A stretch of DNA of 64,000 nt from Pradoshia sp. D12 (GCF_008935075.1 NZ_CP044545.1:2135501-2199500); one strand, 5' to 3'. Counted from the stretch's first letter, positions 8,587-17,979 are shown. A program made the numbers and translations. Notes: generated by a model from the sequence alone, not told the origin.

Positions 8587-8603
8587 TGCAATTATGATGC
8601 CAA
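8587..8603 (-). promoter_or_regulatory. second sigma-54 (-24/-12) promoter
   Basis: The minus strand reads TTGGCATCATAATTGCA: TGGCAT, five bases, TTGCA. Element order and spacing are identical to the promoter at 6171-6187, with one deviation from the -24 consensus (T for C). It lies about 125 bases upstream of the GTG start of the second acyl-CoA synthetase. Confidence 0.72.
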
Positions 8604-8898
8604 CCTGTATTTTGGCAATCACACGCTAATGTTCAATTATTCATGTCTTCAAATCACACACATCAATGATTACAGGTGTTTGATAGTCTAACACATTTAT
8701 CCCCGTCGATTTTGATATCCATGAAAATGGAATCTGATGGAAATATACAAATTTCTCTTCTTCTTTCTTGTCCATTGTGTAAAACGACGTGGATTAATAG
8801 AATCTAAATCCGAGCGCCATAATAAGCTTTTATTACTGTTCCTGTGAGAATGCTTGCTCTTGCTCTTTTTCTTTTAAAACATAATTACCCATAAAAAA

Positions 8899-8927
8899 CA
8901 GCACCTGCCCATATTGGGTAAGTGCTG
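8899..8927 (-). terminator. terminator downstream of the sensor kinase
   Basis: CAGCAC (8899-8904) pairs with GTGCTG (8922-8927), with further pairing inside, and a T6 run follows on the minus strand. It is the first terminator after the histidine kinase at 9106-10251. The rest of the 8604-9105 gap contains no gene that I can support. Confidence 0.65.
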
Positions 8928-9105
8928 CTTAATTTCTATTACATATACAAATAAACAGCGTATTGATCCTGAGTCATTCATACAGCCCTGTCAGCCTCTC
9001 CGGACTGCTTTTAGAGGTATTTTTAATTACTAACCGAATAAATGTAAATGACCCATATCAAATTTGAAAAACGAATCCGAACAATAAAGAGCTCTTAAAT
9101 AGAAC

Positions 9106-10251
9106 TCACTGCGGAGGATTGATAATGATAGAATCGGGCAGATAAATACTGAATTCCGTCCATTCTGGATTGGATGTGCATAATAAGTCTCCATTATAAC
9201 TATCAATAATTTTTTTGCATACATACAGGCCAATACCCGTACCTAATTCCTTCGTAGTGAAAAATGGCTCAAAGATCGACTCAATAATATCATTTGCAAT
9301 CATTGGCCCATTATTGGACAAACTTATCACTAATTGATTGTTCTTAATTGTGGATTTTACTTTAATCACACGCTGAGGCGGCTGATTTTTCAAGGCATCA
9401 ATTGAGTTAACAAACAGATTAAGGGCAACCTGCTTCAATCCATTTCTGCTTGCCTTTATAATTAAATCTTCCGGAACATCGATTTCAACCTTAACATTGG
9501 TGTCGATAATGTTCGCATAGCTTAATTGTTTAATCTCTTCAATCAGATCTCTGATTGATATATCCATGATAATCTCTTCATTGAATTCAGCCTTTGATGT
9601 GTGCAAAAATTGGCTAATGCGAAAATTTAATTGATTAAGCTCATATTCCATGATATCCAAGTATTTCATATCCGGAAATTCTTTTCTCAAAATCTTATTA
9701 AAGCCCATTACAGCAGTAAGCGGATTACGGAATTCATGCACAAAGCTTGATGATATTTGGCCGAGCAGTGCTAATTTATCCTTATGGTTTTCATTGATGA
9801 ACGTAGTCTTCTGATCAATGACTTGATTTTTTAAGTGTATACAGGTCGAAACCATTTCATAGCTGAATGTGTCAAATTGTCTATTGATATTATTAACTGT
9901 ACTTTGTAGTACATAAGACGGTATATCCATCTTCAGCACAAAATTCACAAATATTCTGCGCCCCTGATTGATATTATATAAGACATCTCCTATATTAATA
10001 TCATCCATTCGCTCAACGGCTGTGCTTGCCGCCATTTCCTTAATTTGGCTTTCAGATATTTTCCCGTTTATCGTGTCAATCAATTGCATAAACATAATCT
10101 TACGCGGTTGTTTCAAAGATTCTAGATAATCCTCTTTATTCGGCGCCTTAATCGAATCTAAATACTCCTGAAATAAACTCGCCTCTTCTTTAATCAATAA
10201 ATCCTCAATCAGCTGTTGATATTCACTTTGCTTTAATAAAATTGGCTCCAT
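9106..10251 (-). CDS. sporulation-kinase-like sensor histidine kinase
   Basis: This protein of about 381 residues has a soluble N-terminal sensor region of about 150 residues without predicted membrane segments, then a HisKA dimerisation domain with the phospho-accepting His in SSFVHEFRNPL, and a HATPase domain with N box (LNLFVNSIDAL), G1 (LSNNGP), F box (FEPFFTTKE) and G2 (GTGIGLYVCK). The HisKA sequence resembles Bacillus sporulation kinases that feed the Spo0 phosphorelay, but no partner response regulator is adjacent, so the pathway is inferred. The reading frame extends to a GTG at 10272. The ATG at 10251 is preferred only weakly, because neither start has a strong ribosome binding site. 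Confidence 0.8.
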   Translation of the reverse strand: MEPILLKQSEYQQLIEDLLIKEEASLFQEYLDSIKAPNKEDYLESLKQPRKIMFMQLIDTINGKISESQIKEMAASTAVERMDDINIGDVLYNINQGRRIFVNFVLKMDIPSYVLQSTVNNINRQFDTFSYEMVSTCIHLKNQVIDQKTTFINENHKDKLALLGQISSSFVHEFRNPLTAVMGFNKILRKEFPDMKYLDIMEYELNQLNFRISQFLHTSKAEFNEEIIMDISIRDLIEEIKQLSYANIIDTNVKVEIDVPEDLIIKASRNGLKQVALNLFVNSIDALKNQPPQRVIKVKSTIKNNQLVISLSNNGPMIANDIIESIFEPFFTTKELGTGIGLYVCKKIIDSYNGDLLCTSNPEWTEFSIYLPDSIIINPPQ

Positions 10252-10526
10252 TCCATTAGACCACCATTTCACTTAGCTTTACATGTATGTTCTATATTCG
10301 ACAAATACACCTGATATCCTTTACTAACTTTAAAACATCTCCAGATTGAGAATATTGTAATATTCATGTAAAATGATTACTTTCGTGTAATTCCATTTTT
10401 TCGCTTAAAATATACTTTTCTTTGCTTTATCGTCTATGTAAAGAGGTAAAAAATAAGGTCAGATGTTTAATGATAATCAAAAAACAACTCGAGTAACGAA
10501 ACATACTCAATTCTGTCCATCTAAAA

Positions 10527-10564
10527 AGGACTATATATAGGAAGCAATGTCCTTATATAGTCCT
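10527..10564 (-). terminator. terminator of the small membrane protein gene
   Basis: AGGACTATATA (10527-10537) pairs with TATATAGTCCT (10554-10564) and is followed by TTTTT on the minus strand. It ends the short transcript from 10768. Confidence 0.75.
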
Positions 10565-10618
10565 CAATTAATTGGCTGATATAGTTAATGTGATTTCTTT
10601 AGTTTTAGATCTGCCTAT

Positions 10619-10768
10619 TCACCTTTGCGAAATTCTGTTTTTAATAATATTATAAACAAGTACTAACGCAGCCACTATTAAGAAAACATGGATAATTGCT
10701 CCGCCAATTTTAAATATAAGACCTAATAACCATATAGCCAATAAGATTCCAACTAATGTCCAAAGCAT
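10619..10768 (-). CDS. Lmo0937-type small membrane protein
   Basis: This 49-residue peptide begins MLWTLVGILLAIWLLG and is nearly all hydrophobic, with two short membrane segments (about residues 3-18 and 24-41) separated by FKIGG and a basic tail ending in NRISQR. It matches the Lmo0937/DUF5670 family of short membrane proteins, which are stress-associated in Listeria and Bacillus; their molecular role is unknown. A GAGAG site lies about 9 bases before the chosen ATG, and an in-frame ATG three codons upstream is less well placed. A sigma-B-like promoter precedes it and a terminator follows, so it is a single-gene stress unit. Confidence 0.8.
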   Translation of the reverse strand: MLWTLVGILLAIWLLGLIFKIGGAIIHVFLIVAALVLVYNIIKNRISQR

Positions 10769-10810
10769 TTGAATCATCTCTCTTCCAATAAGGGTTTCAT
10801 TTACCTATTT

Positions 10811-10835
10811 TTACCCATTTGAAAAGATTTAAAAC
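10811..10835 (-). promoter_or_regulatory. sigma-B-type promoter
   Basis: The minus strand carries GTTTTA, a 13-base spacer and GGGTAA, close to the general stress consensus GTTTAA-N12-15-GGGTAT. It lies about 40 bases upstream of the start of the small membrane protein gene, whose family is known in the Listeria sigma-B regulon. Confidence 0.65.
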
Positions 10836-10872
10836 AAAAGCGATTATTAATAACAATTTATTACCGTACCAA

Positions 10873-11349
10873 TCAGCGTTTGGTTGAACCAAATCCACCG
10901 GTTCTGCTTGCATGTAGTACTTGATCCTCATCTGCTAATAGATACTGTTTAAAAATACCCTGTGCAATCCTGTCCCCTTTTTTTACAAGAACCGGAGCTT
11001 CTCCGCGATTAGTAATGGAAATACCAATATTCCCATCATTTTCAGGGTTTCCATAGTAGGAAGAATCAATAATGCCTGTCCCATTTGATAGAACTAGCCC
11101 ATATTTCACTCCCAAACTACTTCTGATATGTATCTCCAATAATTCATTTTGCTGCATATAGGCTTTGACGTTAGTCCAAAACAGATGCTTTCCTCCAACA
11201 TTCAATGTAATGGTTTCGTTTGAAAAAAAATCATATCCTGCTGATCCGGCATCTCCGCGCATTGGGAGCTTGACTTCATCCTCCGTCATTTGAACCTTGA
11301 TATACGCAGAATTAACAACTTCGAATCCTCTTACTTTTTGCTCTTTCAT
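10873..11349 (-). CDS. dut: dUTP diphosphatase (trimeric dUTPase)
   Basis: This 158-residue protein hydrolyses dUTP to dUMP and pyrophosphate, keeping uracil out of DNA and supplying dUMP for thymidylate synthesis. The five motifs of the homotrimeric family are recognisable: DAGSAGYDFF, RSSLGVKYGL, NGTGIIDSSYYGN, KGDRIAQGIF and the P-loop-like C-terminal RTGGFGSTKR. The ATG has AAAGGAG at good spacing and follows the helicase stop codon by 12 bases, so the two genes are probably co-transcribed. Length is typical of the family. Confidence 0.9.
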   Translation of the reverse strand: MKEQKVRGFEVVNSAYIKVQMTEDEVKLPMRGDAGSAGYDFFSNETITLNVGGKHLFWTNVKAYMQQNELLEIHIRSSLGVKYGLVLSNGTGIIDSSYYGNPENDGNIGISITNRGEAPVLVKKGDRIAQGIFKQYLLADEDQVLHASRTGGFGSTKR

Positions 11350-11361
11350 ATAAATCTCCTT

Positions 11362-13671
11362 TTATGTAACAATATCCTTGTAACTATTAATAATTTTAAA
11401 CTGACTCCACATTTCAGGAAACAAAGATTGATATTTATCGGTTAAAAATCGATCATCTATTAAAGTAAGCGTACCTGTATCCTGATCACTGCGAATTAAT
11501 CGACCTGCAGCCTGCAATACTTTGTTCATCCCCGGATAAACATACGCGTAATCAAATCCATTTTTACTTTTTGAGTGATAATAGTCGCGAATTAAGTTTC
11601 TTTCTTCATTTAATTGAGGCAATCCAACTCCAATTATGATAACCCCACTCAATCTATTGCCAACCAGGTCGATTCCTTCAGAAAAGATTCCGCCTAATAC
11701 TGTAAAGCCAATTACAGGAATATCTAGGTTCTCTTCAAAGGCTGACAGAAAATCTTCTCTTTCCTGCTCACTCATTCCTTGATTTTGTATCAGAATTTTA
11801 GAAGGTTCCTCAAATTCCTCCAGTTCGTCCATAACCATTCTTAAAAATTGGTAGGACGGGAAAAACACTAAAAAATTACCTCTGTTTTTTGTAATTGCAT
11901 GAATGGTTCTGGCAATTTGAACACTAGATACCGAGCGATCATGGAATCTTGTAGAAAGCGGCTGTATTGCTATATCCAACTGATCTGGGGAAAATGGTGA
12001 ACCGATTTGAATCCGATAATCCCCATCACCACTTCCTAATGCATCCATGTAATAGCCAATTGGCGTCAATGTAGGCGAGAAGAATAGAGTGGAAGCAAAT
12101 CCCTTCGTCATCTTTTGCAAATTTAAAGCAGGATCCAAACAAAACAGCTTTAAGTATACATTATTGCTTCCCTTTATTACATGCGTCGTATAATGCTCAT
12201 TATAATACTTAGCTATCCGTAGGAAATTCTGTGATTGAAAAAAGGTTTCTAATAAATCAATTTCATTTGACGTATGATTTTCTCCATACCTGGTTAATTG
12301 AGCACCGGCATGAAGTACGAAATCTTCCAGTGCATCCAGCAACTCGTCCGGCTTTTCCGAATAAGCAGCTGATTTCCTTTCGCCCAATTTCTTCCTTTGC
12401 TGAATCAATAATGCATTAATTACTTTAGCTGCATTTGATAGCTCTGGATTCAATTGGCCGTACGCCCTTTTTATATCTAGAAATGCTTTCTTTTCCAACT
12501 CTGCAGAAAACATTTCCCGGCCGCGTTCCACCAGATTATGCGCTTCATCAACCAGAATTACAGTTCGTTTCTTTTGCTCATCAGATAGTCGTTTCAAGAA
12601 TACTCGTGGATCAAAAATATAATTATAATCGCAAATCACAATGTCTGCCAGGTATGCTAATTCAATCGAATATTCAAAAGGACATACTCGGTGGCGCTGA
12701 GCGTATTCCAGAATTGTTTCTCTATCCATTAACCATTCATTTTCTAAAATATCCAAAACAGCAGCATTAATTCGGTCATAATGCCCCTCCCCATATATAC
12801 ATTGGCCAGAGGTGCAATCAGGACACATTTTATCCTTAGCTGTAAGGGTAACAGTTTTCACTTTTAAACCTTTGCCAATTAAGATGTTTAGTGTATCCTC
12901 AGCCACTTGCCTCGTAATTGTTTTGGCTGTTAAATAGAAAAATCGTTCAATCTTATGGTCTATTTCTCCCATCATTTTTATGGATGGAAATATAAAAGAA
13001 ATGGTCTTTCCAATGCCAGTTGGCGCCAATGCGAATAATTTTTTTCGTTCAGAAATGGTTTTCCAGGCTGCTCCTATGAGCTTTCGCTGTCCCTTTCTAA
13101 AATTTCCGAACGGAAATTCAATTTTTGCTGCTGAATTGAGCTTTTCTCTCCGTATCTTTAATTGCAGGATTGCAAATGGTGTAAAGTTTTCGAGTACTTG
13201 AGTTAGAAATTGTTCTAATTCTTTAAATGTTAGGGTTTTGCGAAACGAGGCTGTTTGATTAGTCAATATTTGTACGTAAGTCAATTGTATATCAATATGT
13301 TTCAGACCTTCATTCAAACAGTATATATAGCCATAACACATTGCCTGAGCCCAGTGTACAGGGTATGTATTTTCATCAATCCCATCAAGAGCTCCAGAGG
13401 TTGATTTAATTTCCTCAATGACTGTTCCTTCTCGCCTATGTAAAATACCATCACATCTTCCTTCAATCTCATAAAGAATATCCCCGTATTCCATTATCAG
13501 ATTAAGAGGTACCTCTTTTTCATCGTTCTCCTCATATTCTGCTTGTCTTCTTTGATGAATTCTTGTCCCCTCAATCATAGAACTGGCCGTGCGAAAACGT
13601 CCGTCCAAATCGCCGCCCCGATAAACATATTCAACTAACTGTCTAATGGATATATGATACTCACCTAACAT
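11362..13671 (-). CDS. DinG/XPD-like ATP-dependent helicase with N-terminal nuclease-like domain
   Basis: This protein of about 769 residues is a superfamily 2 DNA helicase of the DinG/Rad3 type. The first 170 residues look like a PD-(D/E)XK nuclease fold (EGRCDGI followed by VIEEIKST). The Walker A motif is APTGIGKT and the DEAH box is VDEAHN. Four cysteines between them (MCPDCTSGQC and HRVCPFEY) should bind the 4Fe-4S cluster typical of XPD-like helicases. It presumably unwinds structured or damaged DNA in repair. The ATG at 13671 is preferred, with GGGTGAG six bases upstream; a GTG two codons earlier is an alternative. It is followed closely by dut. Confidence 0.85.
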   Translation of the reverse strand: MLGEYHISIRQLVEYVYRGGDLDGRFRTASSMIEGTRIHQRRQAEYEENDEKEVPLNLIMEYGDILYEIEGRCDGILHRREGTVIEEIKSTSGALDGIDENTYPVHWAQAMCYGYIYCLNEGLKHIDIQLTYVQILTNQTASFRKTLTFKELEQFLTQVLENFTPFAILQLKIRREKLNSAAKIEFPFGNFRKGQRKLIGAAWKTISERKKLFALAPTGIGKTISFIFPSIKMMGEIDHKIERFFYLTAKTITRQVAEDTLNILIGKGLKVKTVTLTAKDKMCPDCTSGQCIYGEGHYDRINAAVLDILENEWLMDRETILEYAQRHRVCPFEYSIELAYLADIVICDYNYIFDPRVFLKRLSDEQKKRTVILVDEAHNLVERGREMFSAELEKKAFLDIKRAYGQLNPELSNAAKVINALLIQQRKKLGERKSAAYSEKPDELLDALEDFVLHAGAQLTRYGENHTSNEIDLLETFFQSQNFLRIAKYYNEHYTTHVIKGSNNVYLKLFCLDPALNLQKMTKGFASTLFFSPTLTPIGYYMDALGSGDGDYRIQIGSPFSPDQLDIAIQPLSTRFHDRSVSSVQIARTIHAITKNRGNFLVFFPSYQFLRMVMDELEEFEEPSKILIQNQGMSEQEREDFLSAFEENLDIPVIGFTVLGGIFSEGIDLVGNRLSGVIIIGVGLPQLNEERNLIRDYYHSKSKNGFDYAYVYPGMNKVLQAAGRLIRSDQDTGTLTLIDDRFLTDKYQSLFPEMWSQFKIINSYKDIVT

Positions 13672-13813
13672 GTACACTCACCCAACCTGCGTCATAGTAC
13701 CATTATCATACCATATAGGGTACAGATGTTCTTACTTAAATGAAATTGAAAGAACATCATTCATATAAAGTAGGGACTATTGAAATCTCTTTGCTTCACC
13801 CTTAATAGTAACT

Positions 13814-13852
13814 AAAACAGGGTATTCTCAGATTTTGAGAATACCCTGTTTT
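13814..13852 (-). terminator. strong terminator after the CBS protein gene
   Basis: AAAACAGGGTATTCTCA (13814-13830) pairs perfectly with TGAGAATACCCTGTTTT (13836-13852). The 17-bp symmetric stem can work in either direction and lies between the CBS protein gene and the helicase gene. Confidence 0.85.
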
Positions 13853-13936
13853 GTTTGATTGCCTTGTCACATAATCACTTAATATGAATATTTCTAATTT
13901 CCGCTTTTATGAAGAATATATATACTCGGCTTTTTC

Positions 13937-14353
13937 TTAATTTTCTTCTGAAATATCCTGCAAAGCTTCACCGGCTTCGTCATTACCGGTATAGCTTACG
14001 GCCAAATCACCTAAGGATACAATTCCAACAAGTTTACCGTTTTCCAGGACAGGCAGACGCCTAATTTGATGTTGAGCCATTAGTGCAGCTGCTTCCTCCT
14101 CTGTTGTATCAGGGTTTGCAGTCACAACATTTTGATGCATCACATCTGTTACCCTAGTTGAACCTGGCCGTTTTTCAGCAATTCCGTCCACAACCAGATC
14201 GCGGTCCGTAATGATGCCAATCAATGTATTATCCTCACAGACAGGAATGATTCCTACATTATCTTCTTTCATTTTCAAAGCAACCTCATATACATTATCA
14301 AGCGGTGTAACATAGTCTACATTTGTGGTCATAATTTCTCTTAACATCGTCAT
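13937..14353 (-). CDS. two-CBS-domain protein (YhcV-like)
   Basis: This 138-residue protein consists of two CBS domains (about residues 3-60 and 68-125) and an acidic tail, with no catalytic domain. Each repeat has the typical end motif (IGIITDRDLV and VGIVSLGDLA). Stand-alone CBS-pair proteins bind adenine nucleotides and are thought to sense energy state. The closest remembered relative is Bacillus YhcV, of unknown function. The ATG is preceded by GAGG eight bases upstream. It is transcribed alone or after relP, 83 bases away, and ends at a strong terminator. Confidence 0.85.
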   Translation of the reverse strand: MTMLREIMTTNVDYVTPLDNVYEVALKMKEDNVGIIPVCEDNTLIGIITDRDLVVDGIAEKRPGSTRVTDVMHQNVVTANPDTTEEEAAALMAQHQIRRLPVLENGKLVGIVSLGDLAVSYTGNDEAGEALQDISEEN

Positions 14354-14436
14354 GAGCTATACCTCACTTCCTTTTACCTCTATCTTCCCCTTTTTTACCT
14401 TTTTGACACATTTTTTTAATGGAAGAAGGAGGTTAA

Positions 14437-15093
14437 TTAAAGTTTGGTTTCACTCATTAATTTATCAATATCTTTATATATCTGAACTTCTTCATTAATT
14501 CTGAGCATTTTATCGTCCAATTCTGCAATCATATCGGCAGACCCTTTTAATTCTTGGAGTAGATGCTCAGGTACATCCTTAGAGAATTTATAATAAATTT
14601 TATGTTCCAGGCTCGCCCAAAAGTCCATGGCAATGGTTCTAATTTGTATTTCCACCGGCATCCATTTTTTACAGTTCGAAAAAAACACTGGTATTTCCGT
14701 AATCAAATGAAGGCTCCTATACCCGTTTGACTTAGGGTTTTTAATATAATCTTTAATCTCAATAATATGTATATCATCCTGTTTTCCAAGGGCATCTACA
14801 ATCGCATAAATATCCGTCGTAAACGAACAGGAAATACGAATCCCGGCTATATCACGGACATTCTGCTGTGCATTTTCAACCGTAATATCTAGGTTTTTTC
14901 GTTTTAATTTTTTCATAATACTCTGTGGACTTTTCATTCTCGATTTAATATGTTCGATTGGATTGTAATTGTGAATCAATTCAAACTCCTGATTTAATAT
15001 TTCCAGTTTTGTATTCATTTCACTTAATGCAAACTTATAGCCAATTAAAAATTCTTTCCATTCATTTAATTCTTGTTCATAAGGCAAATTCAC
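14437..15093 (-). CDS. relP: small alarmone synthetase (RelP/YwaC type)
   Basis: This 218-residue protein is a single-domain (p)ppGpp synthetase that transfers pyrophosphate from ATP to GDP or GTP. The synthetase motifs are clear: RDIAGIRISCSF, the G-loop region KNPKSNGYRSLHL, and VEIQIRTIAMDFWASLEHK. There is no hydrolase or ACT domain. The N-terminal sequence (YKFALSEMNTKLEIL, NPIEHIKSR) resembles Bacillus YwaC (SAS2/RelP) more than YjbM (RelQ). Such enzymes respond to cell-wall stress in Bacillus. The start is GTG with AGAGG upstream. Confidence 0.9.
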   Translation of the reverse strand: MNLPYEQELNEWKEFLIGYKFALSEMNTKLEILNQEFELIHNYNPIEHIKSRMKSPQSIMKKLKRKNLDITVENAQQNVRDIAGIRISCSFTTDIYAIVDALGKQDDIHIIEIKDYIKNPKSNGYRSLHLITEIPVFFSNCKKWMPVEIQIRTIAMDFWASLEHKIYYKFSKDVPEHLLQELKGSADMIAELDDKMLRINEEVQIYKDIDKLMSETKL

Positions 15094-15216
15094 AGTTGGG
15101 ATACCTCTTTTCTGTAGTGTTTACATACCCCTACATACGATTAAGACGAATAAATGGTTTCATTTTGATCTATTGAAAATACTGTTAAATTCACAAAATA
15201 AAAAACAAGACAAAAA

Positions 15217-15245
15217 AAACAGACCACATATTCAATGGTCTGTTT
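15217..15245 (-). terminator. terminator of the YdjO gene
   Basis: AAACAGACCA (15217-15226) pairs with TGGTCTGTTT (15236-15245), and a T-rich tract follows on the minus strand. Confidence 0.8.
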
Positions 15246-15265
15246 CTGTGAGAAAGCTGGACGGC

Positions 15266-15463
15266 TTAATCGTTCCGTCTAGGATTATTAATCGCTTGAA
15301 GCATTTTAATTCCTTCTGTCATCTCACTACCACATAATGGACACTTAGGTGTTGCTGTAGCTTTGAAATTGTCACGTACCCAACCGTTACAATCATCAGA
15401 AGTACATTCCCACACCTTCGTTTCTTCAGGGATTATTTCCTCAACATTTTTTCGATTATACAT
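15266..15463 (-). CDS. ydjO: YdjO-like cold-inducible protein
   Basis: This 65-residue protein belongs to the YdjO family of small cold-inducible Bacillus proteins of unknown function. Four cysteines in two pairs (WECTSDDCNGW and KCPLCGSEM) suggest a zinc ribbon. The ATG at 15463 is preferred because AAAGGTG lies 8 bases upstream; a GTG three codons earlier would overlap that site. It lies directly downstream of a cold-shock protein gene on the same strand, which supports a shared cold response. Confidence 0.82.
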   Translation of the reverse strand: MYNRKNVEEIIPEETKVWECTSDDCNGWVRDNFKATATPKCPLCGSEMTEGIKMLQAINNPRRND

Positions 15464-15544
15464 AACCGGCACACCTTTCTTTTAGAAGTTAATTATGTAG
15501 TAAAAGACTATCCATACCTGGGATAGCCTTTATTCGCATACTTC

Positions 15545-15745
15545 TTAAAGCTTAATTACGTTTTCAGCTTGAGGTCCGCGAGCGCCTTCTGTTACGTCGA
15601 ACTGTACGCTTTGGCCTTCTTCTAGAGATTTGAAACCTTCGCCTTGAATAGCGGAGAAATGTACGAATACATCATTTTCGCCTTCAACTTCAATGAATCC
15701 GAAACCTTTTTCTGCATTAAACCATTTTACTTTACCGTTTTTCAT
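15545..15745 (-). CDS. cspD: cold-shock protein (CspD/CspB type)
   Basis: This 66-residue single-stranded nucleic-acid chaperone of the cold-shock domain family carries both RNA-binding motifs, KGFGFIEV and VFVHFSAI. The N terminus ([10 protein letters not shown]) and the C-terminal NVIKL are most like Bacillus CspD, although paralogue assignment from a single sequence is uncertain. GGAGG lies at ideal distance from the ATG at 15745; the frame upstream is leader. A long 5' leader of about 130 bases separates the promoter from the start, as is usual for cold-shock genes and typically used for temperature-dependent mRNA folding. Confidence 0.92.
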   Translation of the reverse strand: MKNGKVKWFNAEKGFGFIEVEGENDVFVHFSAIQGEGFKSLEEGQSVQFDVTEGARGPQAENVIKL

Positions 15746-15880
15746 TTTGTTACCTCCAAAAATGTGTGATAAATAAAGATTCACCTATTATAAAAAGTAC
15801 CGCTCTGTAAAAAAGAGAACACTTTATAATAAGTGAATGTCTATTTACGGTCAATTTTATAAAGATAAACATTATACCTT

Positions 15881-15909
15881 ATAATACGGCACATTTTCAG
15901 AAATGTCAA
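15881..15909 (-). promoter_or_regulatory. sigma-A promoter of the cold-shock gene
   Basis: TTGACA (15904-15909), a 17-base spacer and TATTAT (15881-15886) on the minus strand form a near-consensus housekeeping promoter. An inverted repeat, AATCTGCTGA (15911-15920) with TCAGCAGAT (15946-15954), abuts the -35 box and may be the end of the upstream mug transcript or an operator. Confidence 0.75.
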
Positions 15910-15965
15910 TAATCTGCTGAACTTTCTAACCATATCATGCCTCTGTCAGCAGATATTATACCTAT

Positions 15966-16517
15966 TTATTTTTGAGATTTATTCCACTCATATAATTGCC
16001 GGAAATAGTCTATTCGTTCTTCTCTCGTATAATGGGCATTTACCCCGCTTGTAGATGGAACAACAAAGATATAGCAGCCTTCCCAATCAGGTGTAGCAAA
16101 AAACAAGCCGTCCTGAAGACCTGGTTCTACTTTGCCTTTAAGACGGTTTGTTGCATAGCGGAAGGCAGTAATCCCAATGAAGCATAAACATTTAGGCTTG
16201 TATTGAGTGATTAAATTCCTTAGGTCAGCCGCACCCTCTATAAATTCATCTTTTTTCAAATCAGAAGAAGATCTTGTTGCCCTGCCGACAATATCAGTTA
16301 TTCCGTAACCATAGTCCAAGAGCTTTGCCGTCTCCTCAGGTTTAAACTGATACGGCGTAATGCCACCCAAATACAAACCCTTCCAAAACAAATTCGCTGG
16401 ATTCGCAAAATGATACCCTTTTAGAGCAGAAATTCTGCCAGGATTAATCCCACAAAATACAATATCCAATCCAGGCTTGATATAGGTTGGCAATGTTAAA
16501 GATTCAAAATCCTCCAT
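15966..16517 (-). CDS. mug: mismatch-specific (G:U/G:T) DNA glycosylase, Mug family
   Basis: This 183-residue protein belongs to the Mug/TDG branch of uracil-DNA glycosylases, which remove uracil or thymine from mismatches with guanine. The catalytic-site motif GINPG (VFCGINPGRIS) is near residue 25, and the second motif VVPSTSGVNA near residue 153 corresponds to the DNA-intercalating loop. Length is typical. It stands alone on the minus strand between the SEC-C gene and the cold-shock gene. Confidence 0.88.
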   Translation of the reverse strand: MEDFESLTLPTYIKPGLDIVFCGINPGRISALKGYHFANPANLFWKGLYLGGITPYQFKPEETAKLLDYGYGITDIVGRATRSSSDLKKDEFIEGAADLRNLITQYKPKCLCFIGITAFRYATNRLKGKVEPGLQDGLFFATPDWEGCYIFVVPSTSGVNAHYTREERIDYFRQLYEWNKSQK

Positions 16518-16624
16518 TCATACCCTCCTCGCTCTATTTTGGATGATTATAACGCATTTAAGAATGATGATAAAGTAATCAACTTATGACTGTTCTTACA
16601 TCTACTTCTTTGTTAAAAATAAAA

Positions 16625-16672
16625 AACACGGCATATCCCCCGTAGCAAACGCCACGAGGTACACACCATGTT
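16625..16672 (-). terminator. terminator of the SEC-C protein gene
   Basis: The outer arms AACACGG (16625-16631) and CCATGTT (16666-16672) pair with one G-U, and inner CCTCGTGGC/GCTACGGGG pairing extends the stem. On the minus strand it is followed by a TTTTTTATTTTT tract. Confidence 0.65.
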
Positions 16673-16692
16673 CACAAGTTACCTGTATGAGA

Positions 16693-17787
16693 TTAAGCTT
16701 TACCGCAGCATTTTTTATATTTTTTGCCGCTGCCGCATGGGCAAGGTTCATTTCTGCCTACTTTTGGTTGAGTTTTTAGAACTGGAGCAGAAGCTGCAGG
16801 TTTACTAGCAGATGGAGAGGATAATTCAGAAGGTGTGTGACCTTTTAAAATCCATAGTCTTGTATTGTTTACGACAGTAACCATTTTTTCAACCAGTGCA
16901 TTAATATCTTTTTCTGACTCAAATTCAATTTGTTCTCCAAACCATTTCACCACATCAGGCAAGGATTCTCCGAATTGAACTTTAAAGATAAAACGGTCTG
17001 CCAATTCTGCTGCTTCTTCTTGTTTCAAAGAATACGTATCTGATAAATAGTGAATGAATTCAACCATTTGCTCTGTTCTTTCAAATGGCTCGTACCGGTT
17101 CACGTTTACCATAGTTTCAGCAGGAATATGGTAGTATTTCAAGCCTACTCTGCTTGCCTGAGCCTGTTTAAATCCATCTAATTCCTTGATAGTATCATGA
17201 ATAATATATTCATCATCTAGACGGAAATCTCCATAGAAATCTTCCAAATATCGAATGTAATTGTGCAGCCATTCAATATCCACTTCTTCCTGGATATATC
17301 CTTCAATCAATTTATGAGCTTTTTCAACCTCTATAAATCCATAATAACGAATTAACCCAAAAAGAATGTTTGTCACTTTTTGATTACGGTTAATGACAGT
17401 CATGATTTCTTTTGGATTTAAATTGTAAAATTGTTTCATTACTTCAGTCGGCATTACAACCACTGGTTGATCTTCCACTTTGGAAGGGTGGATATATCCG
17501 ATACTTGATAAGTAAAATACATTTTCAAGTCCAATTTGTTCGATTGGCATAATCCCGCTTTTTGTCATCATCGCTACAATAGCTGTGTATTGATGAAGAT
17601 CCATCATTTGAACCTTCTCAGGGACAGAAGCTGGTATTTTCTCAGCCAGTGCTGCTACCAATTCTTTTTTTCTTAATGAACTCATGTTTTTTAAATTTAG
17701 ATTTCTGCGGATATTCTTTAAAGCATCCATCTTTAATGAATCCAGCAAACTCTCTAAATTATATTCATCTACAGTTGCAGTTGTCAT
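16693..17787 (-). CDS. SEC-C motif protein with N-terminal SAP-like region
   Basis: This 364-residue protein ends in a zinc-binding SEC-C motif ([22 protein letters not shown]8-C-C), the same metal-binding tail found at the SecA C terminus and in many bacterial adaptor proteins. The N terminus (about residues 5-50) has a helical Rho-N/SAP-like region with [16 protein letters not shown]. The middle is helical without recognised motifs. Function is unknown. The start at 17787 has GGAGG at good spacing; the frame extends eight codons further without such a site. It is a single-gene unit ending in a terminator. Confidence 0.75.
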   Translation of the reverse strand: MTTATVDEYNLESLLDSLKMDALKNIRRNLNLKNMSSLRKKELVAALAEKIPASVPEKVQMMDLHQYTAIVAMMTKSGIMPIEQIGLENVFYLSSIGYIHPSKVEDQPVVVMPTEVMKQFYNLNPKEIMTVINRNQKVTNILFGLIRYYGFIEVEKAHKLIEGYIQEEVDIEWLHNYIRYLEDFYGDFRLDDEYIIHDTIKELDGFKQAQASRVGLKYYHIPAETMVNVNRYEPFERTEQMVEFIHYLSDTYSLKQEEAAELADRFIFKVQFGESLPDVVKWFGEQIEFESEKDINALVEKMVTVVNNTRLWILKGHTPSELSSPSASKPAASAPVLKTQPKVGRNEPCPCGSGKKYKKCCGKA

Positions 17788-17979
17788 CAGAATTCCTCCA
17801 TATTGATTCAAAAACTAAAAATATAATAATTCCCCGTCAAAGAATTAAATTTTACTACAAATCACGAAAAAAATAAACTGTCGCTCTATTCCTAAATTTC
17901 AAATTCCTTCTATACACTTATGTAATTGACTAAAACATATGGTATTGATACTACCCCTCTTTTACTAGAATAGAAAGGA

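Noticed and set aside
8863-8890. 19-residue minus-strand frame MGNYVLKEKEQEQAFSQEQ
   Set aside because: No ribosome binding site or conserved context; probably chance.
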